Of a stretch of 64,000 nucleotides of DNA, positions 54,587 to 63,306 are shown piece after piece. The position numbers and the translations under genes were made by a program. The notes under the pieces are model-generated. The model had not been told where the DNA came from. It made no database searches and worked only from the letters and a program-made list of their open reading frames with translations. The stretch lies in the NCBI GenBank assembly GCA_963716685.1, contig CAVQTR010000003.1:1674001-1738000 (forward strand). Reading direction: 5' to 3'. Source of the stretch: JALYXI01 sp963716685 (lineage in GTDB: Bacteria; Acidobacteriota; Terriglobia; Bryobacterales; Bryobacteraceae). How positions within the stretch are numbered: the first letter of the stretch is position 1; each line of letters begins with the position of its first letter.

Positions 54587-56661
54587 AGGCGGTGCCTCCC
54601 TGGCTCGGAAACTCTCGTTCAAGCATCAATGCAACGATCAATTCCTGGAAATGATAACCGGATCGCCGGAAGGTTTCCAGTGTCTTCTGAATAGCGGGGC
54701 GGTCTGCCGGTGTTTCGGGACGTCCCGCGGTGTAGCGGAAATACTGTTTCACCACGCACTCCTGGCACTGCGGGCTCTTCGCCAGCACTGCTCCCAGTTC
54801 CGCGGGTGAGGAGAACTGCGAGTTGGGGAGCCCGGCGACGTCGCCTTTGGTGTCGAAATTGAGCTTGACCGTGCGGGTGCTGAAACGGATTTTGGGTTCC
54901 TTCGCGACGGCGGCTCCCTTCGCGGCAGGATCCTTGGCTGCGGGGTCATTCGCCGCCGCGGCATCTTTGGCGGGGTCGGCTGGTTTGGCCGGGTCTGGAT
55001 CCGCGTCGGCGGCCTTTTCCGCGCCGGTCTTCGCCACACCGCGGAACTGCAGCACCAGATTGTCGCGCCGCGCTCCTACAGCGTCGAATTTCTCGAGGCC
55101 GAAGCCAATCGGGTCGATCAGCTTGTGGCAGGAAGCGCAGGTGGGGTTGCTGGCGTGTTCCGTCATGCGATCGCGATTGGTTTGCGGGTTCGCCTCGGTG
55201 ACGGGCGGCAGATTCGTGTTGACGCCGGGGGGCGGATCGGGGACGTGCTGGCAGAGAAACTGTTCGCGAACGAAAAGGCCGCGCGCGGTGGGGGAGGAAT
55301 CTTCGGGCTTGGCGGTGAGCGCAAGGAACAGGCCTTCGCCCAGGATGCCGGCGCGCTGGGAATCGGCGGGGAAGGGAACGCGGTCGAAATCCTTCGCGGG
55401 AGGGGTTACGCCGTAGATGCGGGCCAGCTCCTGGCTGACGTGGCCGTAATCCGCGGTGAAGAGCGTCATGAAGTCGAGATTGTTCCAGACCAGATCAGAG
55501 ACGAAGGTGCGGGCCTCTTCGGTCATGGCCGTGGCGGTTTCGCGGGTGAACAGCGGGAACTTGCGGCGGTCTTTGCTGGCGGTCAGGAGGCGGTCGAAGC
55601 GCAGCCACTGGGCGGTGAACTCGTTGAGCGATTCACGGGCGCGCGGGTCTTTCAGCATCTGCCGCGTGGTTTTCTCGACGCCGGCGCGGGTGGAAAGGTC
55701 GCCGCGCGCAGCCGCCGCCAGAAGATCGGCATCGGGCATGGTGTCCCACAGGGAATAGGAGAGGCGGCTGGCCGTGGCCCAGGGTTTCAATTTGGCGTCG
55801 GGCGCGGCTTCCATGCGGAAGAGAAAATTCGGGGATTGCAGCATGGCTTCGAGCACCAGCTGCGCGCCTTTGAGGAAATCGGGCTCCGTGGCCATCAGGG
55901 CTTCGTAGCGCGACGCTTCGCCGGGATCAAGCGGGCGGCGGAAGGCCTTCAGGCCAAATTCGCGAACAAAGCGGGCGCGGCACGGGACGGAAGGCTTGCA
56001 CGGAATGAGACTGTGCGTATCGCCGCCGCGAAAGGCGGACCGGGCGAGGCGTTCGGCGGCCGCGCTGTAGCCTTCAATCAGCAGAGGCGAGAGGCTCTGG
56101 CCCTGAATCTGGTTGCGATAGCCGTTGATGAAATCTTCGGGCGGGAATTGGTTGGCGGGGTTGGTCTGATCGCCCAGCAGGTCCCGCACGGTGTGGTTGT
56201 ACTGGCTGTGGGTGAGGCGGCGCAGATCGGGGTCAGCGGTTTTGGCGCCGGTGTCACGGAGCGAATCTTCGCGGTAGCGGAGCGCGGTGGTGAGTTCGGG
56301 TCCGGAGAGCTGGGTGAGGCGCAGGATCCAGGCCTTCAAGACCATTTCTTCGGGGGAACCCGGCTTGATGCGCTCGCCGCCGGCGTGGCGGATGCGGTTG
56401 GTGGGCTTTTTGAGGAGCAGAGAGGAATCGGGATGCTCGCGATCGACCAGGGCGACGAGCGACCGGCCGAAAGCTTCGATCTTCGCGGGAGGCGCACCGG
56501 GTTCAGGGAACTGCAGGCGCGTGGCGGAAGCTACACCATCCACGTTGTGACAGGCGCGGCAGCCGGCCTTTTCCAAAACGGGGAAAAGACCTGTGCTCGA
56601 AGGTCGCGTTTTGGGCGCCTAGGGCGGTGGCAGCCGAGATTGTCAGGATTAGTAGTTTCAA
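54558..56661 (-). CDS. DUF1592-type exported cytochrome-like protein, probable frameshift near its start
   Basis: As read from an internal TTG at 56576 it has 672 residues and starts at EKAGCRACHN without a signal peptide. Upstream a TTG at 56661 preceded by GGCGG opens M-K-L-L-I-L-T-I-S-A-A-T-A-L-G-A-Q, a good signal peptide, one frame off. Dropping one T from the run at 56584-56587 (AAAA on the plus strand) joins them as HRSFPVLEKAG, giving 700 residues. Domains in order: PSCyt1-like CxxCH (CRACH), DUF1587, DUF1595, DUF1592 (RLSYSLWDTMPD, NFLFRME), DUF1588 with a second haem motif (CASCHKLIDPIGFGLE), and DUF1585. An Ala/Asp/Pro/Lys linker interrupts the C-terminal part. The pair with DUF1552 is widespread in acidobacteria and planctomycetes, function unknown. 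Confidence 0.82.
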
Positions 56662-56691
56662 CAGGTCCGCCTTTCAGTAGAATAACTCTAA

Positions 56692-58666
56692 ATGCGCGCG
56701 TTTGATCCTGCTTACTTTTCTGGCTGCGACGGCGCACGCCGCCACGCAGCACGAGATAGCCGAATGGGTGATCCGCTGGGACGGCGAGGTAACCATCGAA
56801 AATGGCCCTGGCGTGCTTACGGACGTGGATCAGATTCCCGCCGGTGATATTCAGATTACGTCGATTGACCTGACCGCAGGGGTGATGCATCCGATTGAGC
56901 TGCTGAAGCTGCGGGACCTGCCAAAGCTGCGGAAGTTGTATCTGCCGGGACCTATCTGGAATCCGGGCGGAAGTAATGAAGATCGCAAAGGCGTGTTTGA
57001 GGCGTTTGCCACTCTTACCGGCGTACAAAGGCTGGCTTTCGGCTGGCACTATAACGCGCAGATTGAGCTGAAGGACAAGGATTTCGAGCATCTGTACACA
57101 TGGAAGGACCTGCGCGAGCTGCGCTGCCCGCTGTGCCAGATATCCAACCTGAGCCTGGCTCCTTTCACCAAGTTGGAGGACCTGGATCTTAGCAACACTC
57201 CGTTTACGGATAAGGGCATGGAGGGCCTGGCGGAACTTACTCAGCTGCGGCGGCTGTATCTGCGCGACACGCTGGTGACGGATGAAGGCCTGAAGTTTCT
57301 CAGCGGACTGACAAAACTGGAGGAACTTGACCTTTCGGGAGCGCGGGTTACGGACAAAGGTGTGGCGTATCTGGCTAATTTGAAATCGATGCGCCGGCTG
57401 AATCTGCTTGGCGCGCAGGTTACGGATGAAGCGATGGACGTGCTGGCCGGTATGCCGCATCTGCAGTTCCTGGACTTGTACCGGACGCGCGTGACCAACT
57501 CCGGCGTGGCCCGGCTGCAGGCGCTGCGGGAACTGACCGACCTCGATCTGCGCTACAGCCGGGTGACATCGAACGGGGTAGAGGCGCTGACGTCGGCGCT
57601 GCCGAAGGCGAAGGTGCAGTTTGCAGGTGCCTCGTCGCTGCACAGTAAGACGGCAGCGGTTGATCCGGGCGACAGCGAGCAGTCTGTCTCAGCATGGATT
57701 CGGTCGCTGGGCGGCAAAACGGAAGCGGCGGGCGGGCACGTGAAGGCGGTGGACCTGTCTTCGACGGCGATTAGCGACGCGCAGCTGGAGAATCTGCTCA
57801 AGCTGCCGGCCCTCGAGAAGCTGGATCTGCATGTGACGCAGGTGAGCGATCTGGGTTTGGCTTCGGTGCGGAAACTTCCCAATCTGGTGGAACTGAACCT
57901 GAGCAACACGACGGTTGGGGATTCCGGCGTTTCTCAGCTGGCAGCGCTGCCGCGGCTGCGCGTTCTGCTGCTGGCGGGGACGCTGGTGGAAGGTTCGGGT
58001 CTGGGCCGGTTAAGGGACCTGCCGGCGCTGCGCGAACTGGATCTTTCCGGCTCCAAGGTGGATGACACGGGTCTGGCGGCGATCGCTACGCTGACGGGGC
58101 TTACGAGCCTGCGGCTGAACTACGCGGATATCGGCGAGGCGGGCGTGGCAAGCGTGACGAAGCTCCGGAATCTGGAATCGCTGAACCTGTCCAGCACGGA
58201 GATTGATGATAAGGCGGTGAAGGCGATCGCGGGTCTTACGAATCTGCGCGCGCTGTATTTGAATTTTGCGCGGGTGGGCGATCCGGGCGTGGAAGCGCTG
58301 GAAGTGCTGCCGCATCTGGAGCATGTGGAACTGCTGCGTACGCGGGTGACAAGCGCGGGAGTGCAGTCGCTGTGCCGGCGCGGGCTGCTGACGTCGATCC
58401 GGCTGGATTACACGTCGATTGATGACACTGCCATCGAGGCGCTGAAGACTTTGCCGCACCTGCGGGAACTGAGCCTGGATGCGACAGGCGTGACGGATAA
58501 AGGCGCTGAGGCGCTGCACAGCCTGACGTCGCTGAAATCGTTGAACCTGTATCACACCCTGGTGACGGAAAAGGGCGAGCAGGATTTAAAGAAGGCGCTG
58601 CCCGAGTGCAGGATTGTGTTTGATCGTGATTCGGCTTTGCCTAATCGAAGGAACAAATCGTCATGA
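56692..58666 (+). CDS. Secreted leucine-rich-repeat protein, probable frameshift at the start codon region
   Basis: The clear reading frame begins at a TTG at 56702. The ATG at 56692 reads M-R-A then falls out of frame; deleting one T of 56701-56703 gives M-R-A-L-I-L-L-T-F-L-A-A-T-A-H-A, a signal peptide like the one of the next gene (M-R-A-L-I-L-F-S-L). The mature protein has a cap domain, then repeats of about 24 residues of the form L..LDLs.T.VtD.Gl..L, a second cap-like segment near residue 325 (WIRSLGGKTEAAGG), and a second set of repeats, ending near 650. LRR solenoids bind proteins or glycans. It is a dimer of modules within one chain. It is divergent from the DUF1592 gene with 30 bp between the starts. 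Confidence 0.82.
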
Positions 58667-59652
58667 GAGCTTTGATCCTGTTTTCTCTTTCGGCGGCGAC
58701 GCTGTTTTCCGCCGATCTTCGCCTGGGGCCGACGCAGTGGATCGAGGATCTGGGCGGTTCCGTGACACGCGATGCCCAGGGACGCGTGACGGGAGTGAAC
58801 CTGCGCGGCAGCTGGGTGAACGATTCCGACCTGCGAAATCTGAGCGAGCTGCCGGAGCTGGCGAAGCTGGATCTTTCGCTGACTCACATCACCGATCAGG
58901 GGATGCAGGAGCTGAAGAACCTGCCGGGAATTACGGATCTGAACCTGTACTTCGCGGAGTATGTGACGGATGAAGGGATTGCGGCGATCAAGGGCTGGAA
59001 GAAGCTGCGGACGCTGAACCTGCACGGCACGAAGGTGGGCGACACGGGCCTGGAACACATTGCGGGCATCAACACGCTGGAATCGCTGAACCTCGGTTCC
59101 ACACTGATGACCGACGTGGGCCTTGAGCGCCTCACGAATCTGACGAATCTTCACCGGCTGACCATGGGCGGGAACGAACTGGGGGACGCGGGCCTGCAGG
59201 CTTTGCGCCAGCTCCCCAACCTGACTTACCTGGACCTGAGCGGGAGGCAGGGTACGGATAAGAATATCTGGACCGTCGCGATGTCCGATGCCGGGCTGGG
59301 CGCGGTGCTGACTCTGAAACAGCTGAAAGAGTTGCGTTTCAGCTGTTCCTTCGTTGGGGTGGGGATTGAAGGCCAGCGCCTGGGCGAAGTGAGCCTGCTG
59401 AGCGTGACGCCGCAGTGGCTGGACCGCATGCGCGCGCTGCCCGCTTTGCAGACGCTGCACGTGCAGGGCTGCAATCGGATCAATGATGAAGCGGCGGCGA
59501 CGCTTGCGGCCATGCCTGCGCTGAAGGAAGTGGATCTGCAGGGCACGGCGGTAACGGCGAAGGGCGTGGCAGTTCTGAAAGCAGCCAAGCCTTCGATGAA
59601 GGTTTTCTATGGTCCGTGGGACGGGAAGTCGGCGAATTACCGGAATAACTGA
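58663..59652 (+). CDS. Secreted leucine-rich-repeat protein
   Basis: 329 residues. Signal peptide M-R-A-L-I-L-F-S-L-S-A-A-T-L-F-S-A, then a cap QWIEDLGGSVTRDAQG that matches the internal cap of the preceding LRR protein, then about eight repeats (VNDSDLRNLSELPELAKLDL and so on) with a gap near residue 205-245 where the repeat is irregular and carries a cysteine. The protein ends with a short basic-free tail. ATG overlaps the stop of the upstream LRR gene (ATGA), so the two are coupled and arose by duplication. It probably sits in the periplasm or on the surface, working with its neighbour; the partner is unknown. Confidence 0.87.
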   Translation: MRALILFSLSAATLFSADLRLGPTQWIEDLGGSVTRDAQGRVTGVNLRGSWVNDSDLRNLSELPELAKLDLSLTHITDQGMQELKNLPGITDLNLYFAEYVTDEGIAAIKGWKKLRTLNLHGTKVGDTGLEHIAGINTLESLNLGSTLMTDVGLERLTNLTNLHRLTMGGNELGDAGLQALRQLPNLTYLDLSGRQGTDKNIWTVAMSDAGLGAVLTLKQLKELRFSCSFVGVGIEGQRLGEVSLLSVTPQWLDRMRALPALQTLHVQGCNRINDEAAATLAAMPALKEVDLQGTAVTAKGVAVLKAAKPSMKVFYGPWDGKSANYRNN

Positions 59653-59691
59653 CGCGCCGCAGGGCCGGATGCCTGCAGCGACGACCGGGCC

Positions 59692-62600
59692 TCAGAAATT
59701 AAACTTCAAAGCCACCTGAATCTGGCGCTGTGGACTGGACGTGCCCGTGATCTTGCCGAAGCTGGCTGCCGGCGCGGCGTTCGAGCCGTTGTTCCAGCTG
59801 AGCTGGCCGCCGACATTCAGCAGCACGTGGTTCGGCGCGTTGAAGGCTTCGACGCGGAACTCCAGGTTTTTCGACTCCGTGATGGGGAAGAACTTGAAGA
59901 CCGAGACATCCTGGTTGCCCATCCATGGTCCCCGCAGATCGTTGCGGGTGCAATTGCCGAAGGTCGCCGTCACCGGGTTCGAGAACGCGGCCGGGTTATA
60001 CCAGCCGTTCTGACTGGGGTTGGGTAGCACCGGGTTCAGGCCGGTGCAGTTCAGGCGCGTGGCGTTCGAGATGAAGTTGGTGCCGCCGGAATCCCATGAA
60101 GAGGTGTTCACGGCGCCGCCGCTTTGCAGGGTGGTTATGGTGCTGGCCTGCCATCCGCCCACTACCTGATTGACCACGCCACCCTTGTCGAGGAAGCGCT
60201 TGCCGCGCCCGAAGGGCAGCTGGTAGAGAATGGACGCCACCGCGCGGTTGGGAATATTGTAATCCGAGGGGCCGTATTCACACTTGAGCGGGCAGCGCGC
60301 GTCCTGCGGGGAGAAGTCGCTTCCCACCGAACCGCGGATGCTGCTGGTTTCGTCGAGCGACCTTGACCAGGTGTAGGCGACCAGCGTATTCAGGCTGGCT
60401 CCGAAGCGCTGGGTCAGCTTGATGGCGAGCGCGTTATAGTTGCCGTTCGCATCCGCATTCAGATACTGGATTCCCGAGGCGCCAAACTCCGGGTAGGGCA
60501 GGCGCTGCACGGCGGAAAGCGTGGGGCTCAGGATTCCCTGGTTCTGATCCGAGAGATAGGCCAGATGATGGCTCTTCGAACCGGTGTAGCCGACCTCGAG
60601 CGAAGTCGATTGCCCGAGGGTGCGCTGCACGTTGAGGATGTACTGCAGCGTGCTCGCCGTGGGCAGGTGGGGATTGGCGCCCCAAAGCAGGCTGACCGGA
60701 ATGGTGACGGGAAGGGAAGCGGTATTGATGAAGTTGCCGTAGCTGAAGGTGGGCACATCGTAGTTATGCTGCACGAGCGTGGTCGCCCGGCCGCCCATGC
60801 CGCGCGAAAGATCGAAGATGGAGTTCTTGCTCTCGTCCGAGTAGAAGATGCCGAAGCCGGTGCGGATAGACCACTTGTCCGAAGGGCTGTAGGCGATCCC
60901 GATGCGCGGCGCGAAGTTCCGGTAGTTGGTGTTGATCAGCCGGTCGCCCAGGCGGCCGTCTCTGGCGATCTGCAGCGGCGGCCCGGAGGTGGCGCCGGCG
61001 CCGGACCAGTAAGGGGCGTAGCGGAAATCGATGCCGTCGTAGAAATTGCCCGTCCCGGTACGCACGATGACGGGGTGCTTACTGAGATCCTGCACATTCG
61101 CCACGTTGGGAAGCGGCTGGTTCAACTGGACGTTCGGCTCGAGGCCGTCCTTATCGAGCAGCGGCTGCTCCACCTCCCAGCGGAAGCCGAGGCTTAGGGT
61201 CAGGCGCGGGCTCAGGCGCCAGGTGTCGTCGATATAAGTCGCCCACTCGCTGTTGCGGAAGTCTGCTTTTGCGAGGGCCACGGCGATGATGGCGTCGTAG
61301 GTATCGCCCAGCATGAAGTCCGCGCCGGTGTAGCCGCCGGATGCCTGCGCGGTGGTGGCGTTGGTCGGAGTGTAGAGCTGGGTGAAGCGATTGTCGAAAT
61401 AGAACTGGCCGCGGGGGAACTCATTGCCCAGCTGCGGGAACATGTTGTAGCGGTATTCGCCGCCGAAGCGCAGGGAGTGCTTGCCGCGCACCCAGGAGAA
61501 GTTATCGATGAACTGAAAATACTTATCGTTGATCTGGAACGGACTGCTGGTGGGGTTGCCGAAACTGGTCAGGTTCTGCGCGAGCGGGATGTTCGGAATG
61601 CCGAAGGAGTTGGGATCGGTGATCTTGACCGGGATGCCTAACTGCTCGTCCACGTTCTGCTTGTTGGCCAGCTGCTGGGTGATGTTATTGAACAGGGAGT
61701 TATACCCGAACCGCGCCTCGTTGACTTTTGTCGCGGAGAAGGTGCGCACGTTGGAGAGCATCCACTGGCTGGCGCGCGTGTAGAGCACGTTGCCATCGTT
61801 CAGGCCAAGGGACGGGTTAGCGGCGAATGTGGATTCCTCATTCCAGCTGTAGCGTCCAAACCACTGGGAATTGGAGCTTTCGTTGAAATCAATGCGCTCG
61901 GTGAGCGTGTCCTTGTCCACCGGAACTGTGAGGCCGAACTGATAGTTGTTGAAGGGCAGACCCGGCGCGCTGGGCTGGTTCGGTTCCGGCATGTACTGCA
62001 GCAGCGTGGTGGAACCTGCGCTCAGGCGGCTCTTCGGAATCTGATTGTTGGGGAACAGGGTCTGGGTGATGTTGGGATAAGTGCCGGAGCGGGAGTTGGG
62101 ATCGGCAAGGGGGTACTGCGGAAGGATGGAGGAGAAATCGCCGTTGCGCATTTCGGGAGTGAGCACGGTGCCGAGCGAAGTGGTGGTTTTGCGCGACTTG
62201 AACCCTTCGTAATTCGACATGAAGAACAGCCGGTTCCGGCCGTTGAATACCTTCGGGATCTCGATGGGTCCGCCGAGCGTGTAGCCGTATTGGTTTTGCC
62301 GGTACGGCGCTTTCTTCGGAGCCGGATTGGTGGCGCTGCGGCTGGCCGAGTTGAAATCGTAGTCTTTGGCGTCCAGTTTGTCATTGCGCAGGAATTCGAA
62401 GACGGTGCCGTGATAAGCATTGGTGCCGGACTTGGTCGAGACGTTGACCTGTCCCGCTTCGCGGCCGAACTCCGCGGGATACATGCCGGTCTGCACCTTG
62501 AATTCCTGCAGCGCATCCACGGAGGGTTGCAGGATGTAAGTGTTGAAATCGATATCGGTGTTGGTGATGCCGTCGAGGGTGTAATTCTGCCAGGTGGTTC

Positions 62601-63162
62601 GCGACCCGGACACGGCGATGGTCAGCGAACCGCGCGAACCGCCGAGGCGTCCGGAAGCCTGCGCCGGCGCCACGAAGCCGTAAGTCACATTAGGGCTGAG
62701 CGCCACCAGACTGAAGAAGCTGCGGCCGTTGAGCGGCAGCTCAGAAATGCGCGCCTGCTCGATTACGGTGCCGACCGTTGCGTTTTCCGTATTCAACTGC
62801 GCCGCGTTGGCCGCCACCTCTACCGTTTGCGTCGCCTGCCCCAGGTTCAGCTGGAAATCCACGCGCGCGGTCTGCTGCACCTGAATCACGATGTTGGTCT
62901 TCACCAGGGTGTCGAAGCCCTTCACCACCACCCGCGCGGTATAAGTGCCGGGTGGCAACTCGGGGATGCTGTAGAGACCGGAAGAATTGGTTACGGTTTG
63001 CCGCGCAACACTGGTCTGCGTGTTAGTGACAGTCACCGCCGCATCGGGCACAATGGCTCCGCTCGAATCGGTAACTTCGCCGGTGATGGCACCGGCGGTT
63101 TGCGCCAGCGCGCTGGCCCCAGTTAGACAGGACAGGACCACCGCAAGTAACAGCCTTCGCAT
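59692..63162 (-). CDS. TonB-dependent receptor with carboxypeptidase-regulatory-like domain
   Basis: 1156 residues from the ATG at 63162, with GGAGG eight bases upstream; an earlier start at 63180 is unlikely. Signal peptide R-R-L-L-L-A-V-V-L-S-C-L to ALAQ, then a beta-sandwich (GAITGEVTDSSGAIVPDAAVTVTN), a plug (RISELPLNGRSFFSLVALSPNVTYG) and a long barrel with the usual RNRLFFMSNYEGFKSR, YIDDTWRLSPRLTLSLGFRWE and a C-terminal phenylalanine (LKFNF) for outer membrane insertion. This copy is intact, in contrast with the receptor at 48737-52439. Such receptors are very numerous in Solibacter-like genomes and import oligomers with energy from TonB. No SusD gene is adjacent. It converges on the LRR gene, with 39 bp between them. 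Confidence 0.93.
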   Translation of the reverse strand: MRRLLLAVVLSCLTGASALAQTAGAITGEVTDSSGAIVPDAAVTVTNTQTSVARQTVTNSSGLYSIPELPPGTYTARVVVKGFDTLVKTNIVIQVQQTARVDFQLNLGQATQTVEVAANAAQLNTENATVGTVIEQARISELPLNGRSFFSLVALSPNVTYGFVAPAQASGRLGGSRGSLTIAVSGSRTTWQNYTLDGITNTDIDFNTYILQPSVDALQEFKVQTGMYPAEFGREAGQVNVSTKSGTNAYHGTVFEFLRNDKLDAKDYDFNSASRSATNPAPKKAPYRQNQYGYTLGGPIEIPKVFNGRNRLFFMSNYEGFKSRKTTTSLGTVLTPEMRNGDFSSILPQYPLADPNSRSGTYPNITQTLFPNNQIPKSRLSAGSTTLLQYMPEPNQPSAPGLPFNNYQFGLTVPVDKDTLTERIDFNESSNSQWFGRYSWNEESTFAANPSLGLNDGNVLYTRASQWMLSNVRTFSATKVNEARFGYNSLFNNITQQLANKQNVDEQLGIPVKITDPNSFGIPNIPLAQNLTSFGNPTSSPFQINDKYFQFIDNFSWVRGKHSLRFGGEYRYNMFPQLGNEFPRGQFYFDNRFTQLYTPTNATTAQASGGYTGADFMLGDTYDAIIAVALAKADFRNSEWATYIDDTWRLSPRLTLSLGFRWEVEQPLLDKDGLEPNVQLNQPLPNVANVQDLSKHPVIVRTGTGNFYDGIDFRYAPYWSGAGATSGPPLQIARDGRLGDRLINTNYRNFAPRIGIAYSPSDKWSIRTGFGIFYSDESKNSIFDLSRGMGGRATTLVQHNYDVPTFSYGNFINTASLPVTIPVSLLWGANPHLPTASTLQYILNVQRTLGQSTSLEVGYTGSKSHHLAYLSDQNQGILSPTLSAVQRLPYPEFGASGIQYLNADANGNYNALAIKLTQRFGASLNTLVAYTWSRSLDETSSIRGSVGSDFSPQDARCPLKCEYGPSDYNIPNRAVASILYQLPFGRGKRFLDKGGVVNQVVGGWQASTITTLQSGGAVNTSSWDSGGTNFISNATRLNCTGLNPVLPNPSQNGWYNPAAFSNPVTATFGNCTRNDLRGPWMGNQDVSVFKFFPITESKNLEFRVEAFNAPNHVLLNVGGQLSWNNGSNAAPAASFGKITGTSSPQRQIQVALKFNF

Positions 63163-63220
63163 ATAACAGCCTCCAAACACGGGAGATCAGTGAAGCTTAG
63201 TCAGATTATCACCAACGTGG

Positions 63221-63257
63221 TTTGTGCCGCAAGGCACAAATGCGACCCAAATGGGTC
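63221..63257. other. Two hairpins in the purH leader region
   Basis: TTTGTGCC-GCAA-GGCACAAA (63221-63240) has a perfect 8-bp stem and a GCAA (GNRA) tetraloop. Directly after it GACCC-AAAT-GGGTC (63244-63257) forms a second, shorter stem. They lie 50-85 bp before the purH start and about 60-100 bp before the divergent TonB receptor start. A T run does not follow, so a classical terminator is unlikely. They could be a leader RNA structure or an attenuator part of purH; no known purine riboswitch core was recognised. Confidence 0.4.
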
Positions 63258-63306
63258 TGCGGGGGCAGGCGGCGGGCCCGGGCGGCTCCGTCCTATCCTA
63301 TGAGCA

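Noticed and set aside
54895..55032. Short repeats within the DUF1592 gene as possible CRISPR or minisatellite
   Set aside because: They encode an in-frame Ala/Asp/Pro/Lys linker and lack uniform repeat-spacer structure.
55125..56705. A 526-codon plus-strand frame opposite the DUF1592 gene
   Set aside because: Gly/Ala/Val/Glu-rich without a fold; the minus-strand frame carries two CxxCH motifs and known domain order.
57180..59600. Repeated 72-base units that could look like a tandem DNA repeat or array
   Set aside because: They are the coding repeats of LRR proteins; the DNA is not conserved between units beyond the codons for the consensus, and there are no spacers as in CRISPR.
59653..59691. 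Inverted bases (GCAGG..CCTGC) between the convergent LRR and TonB genes as a terminator
   Set aside because: The stem is only 5 bp with no T-rich run on either strand.
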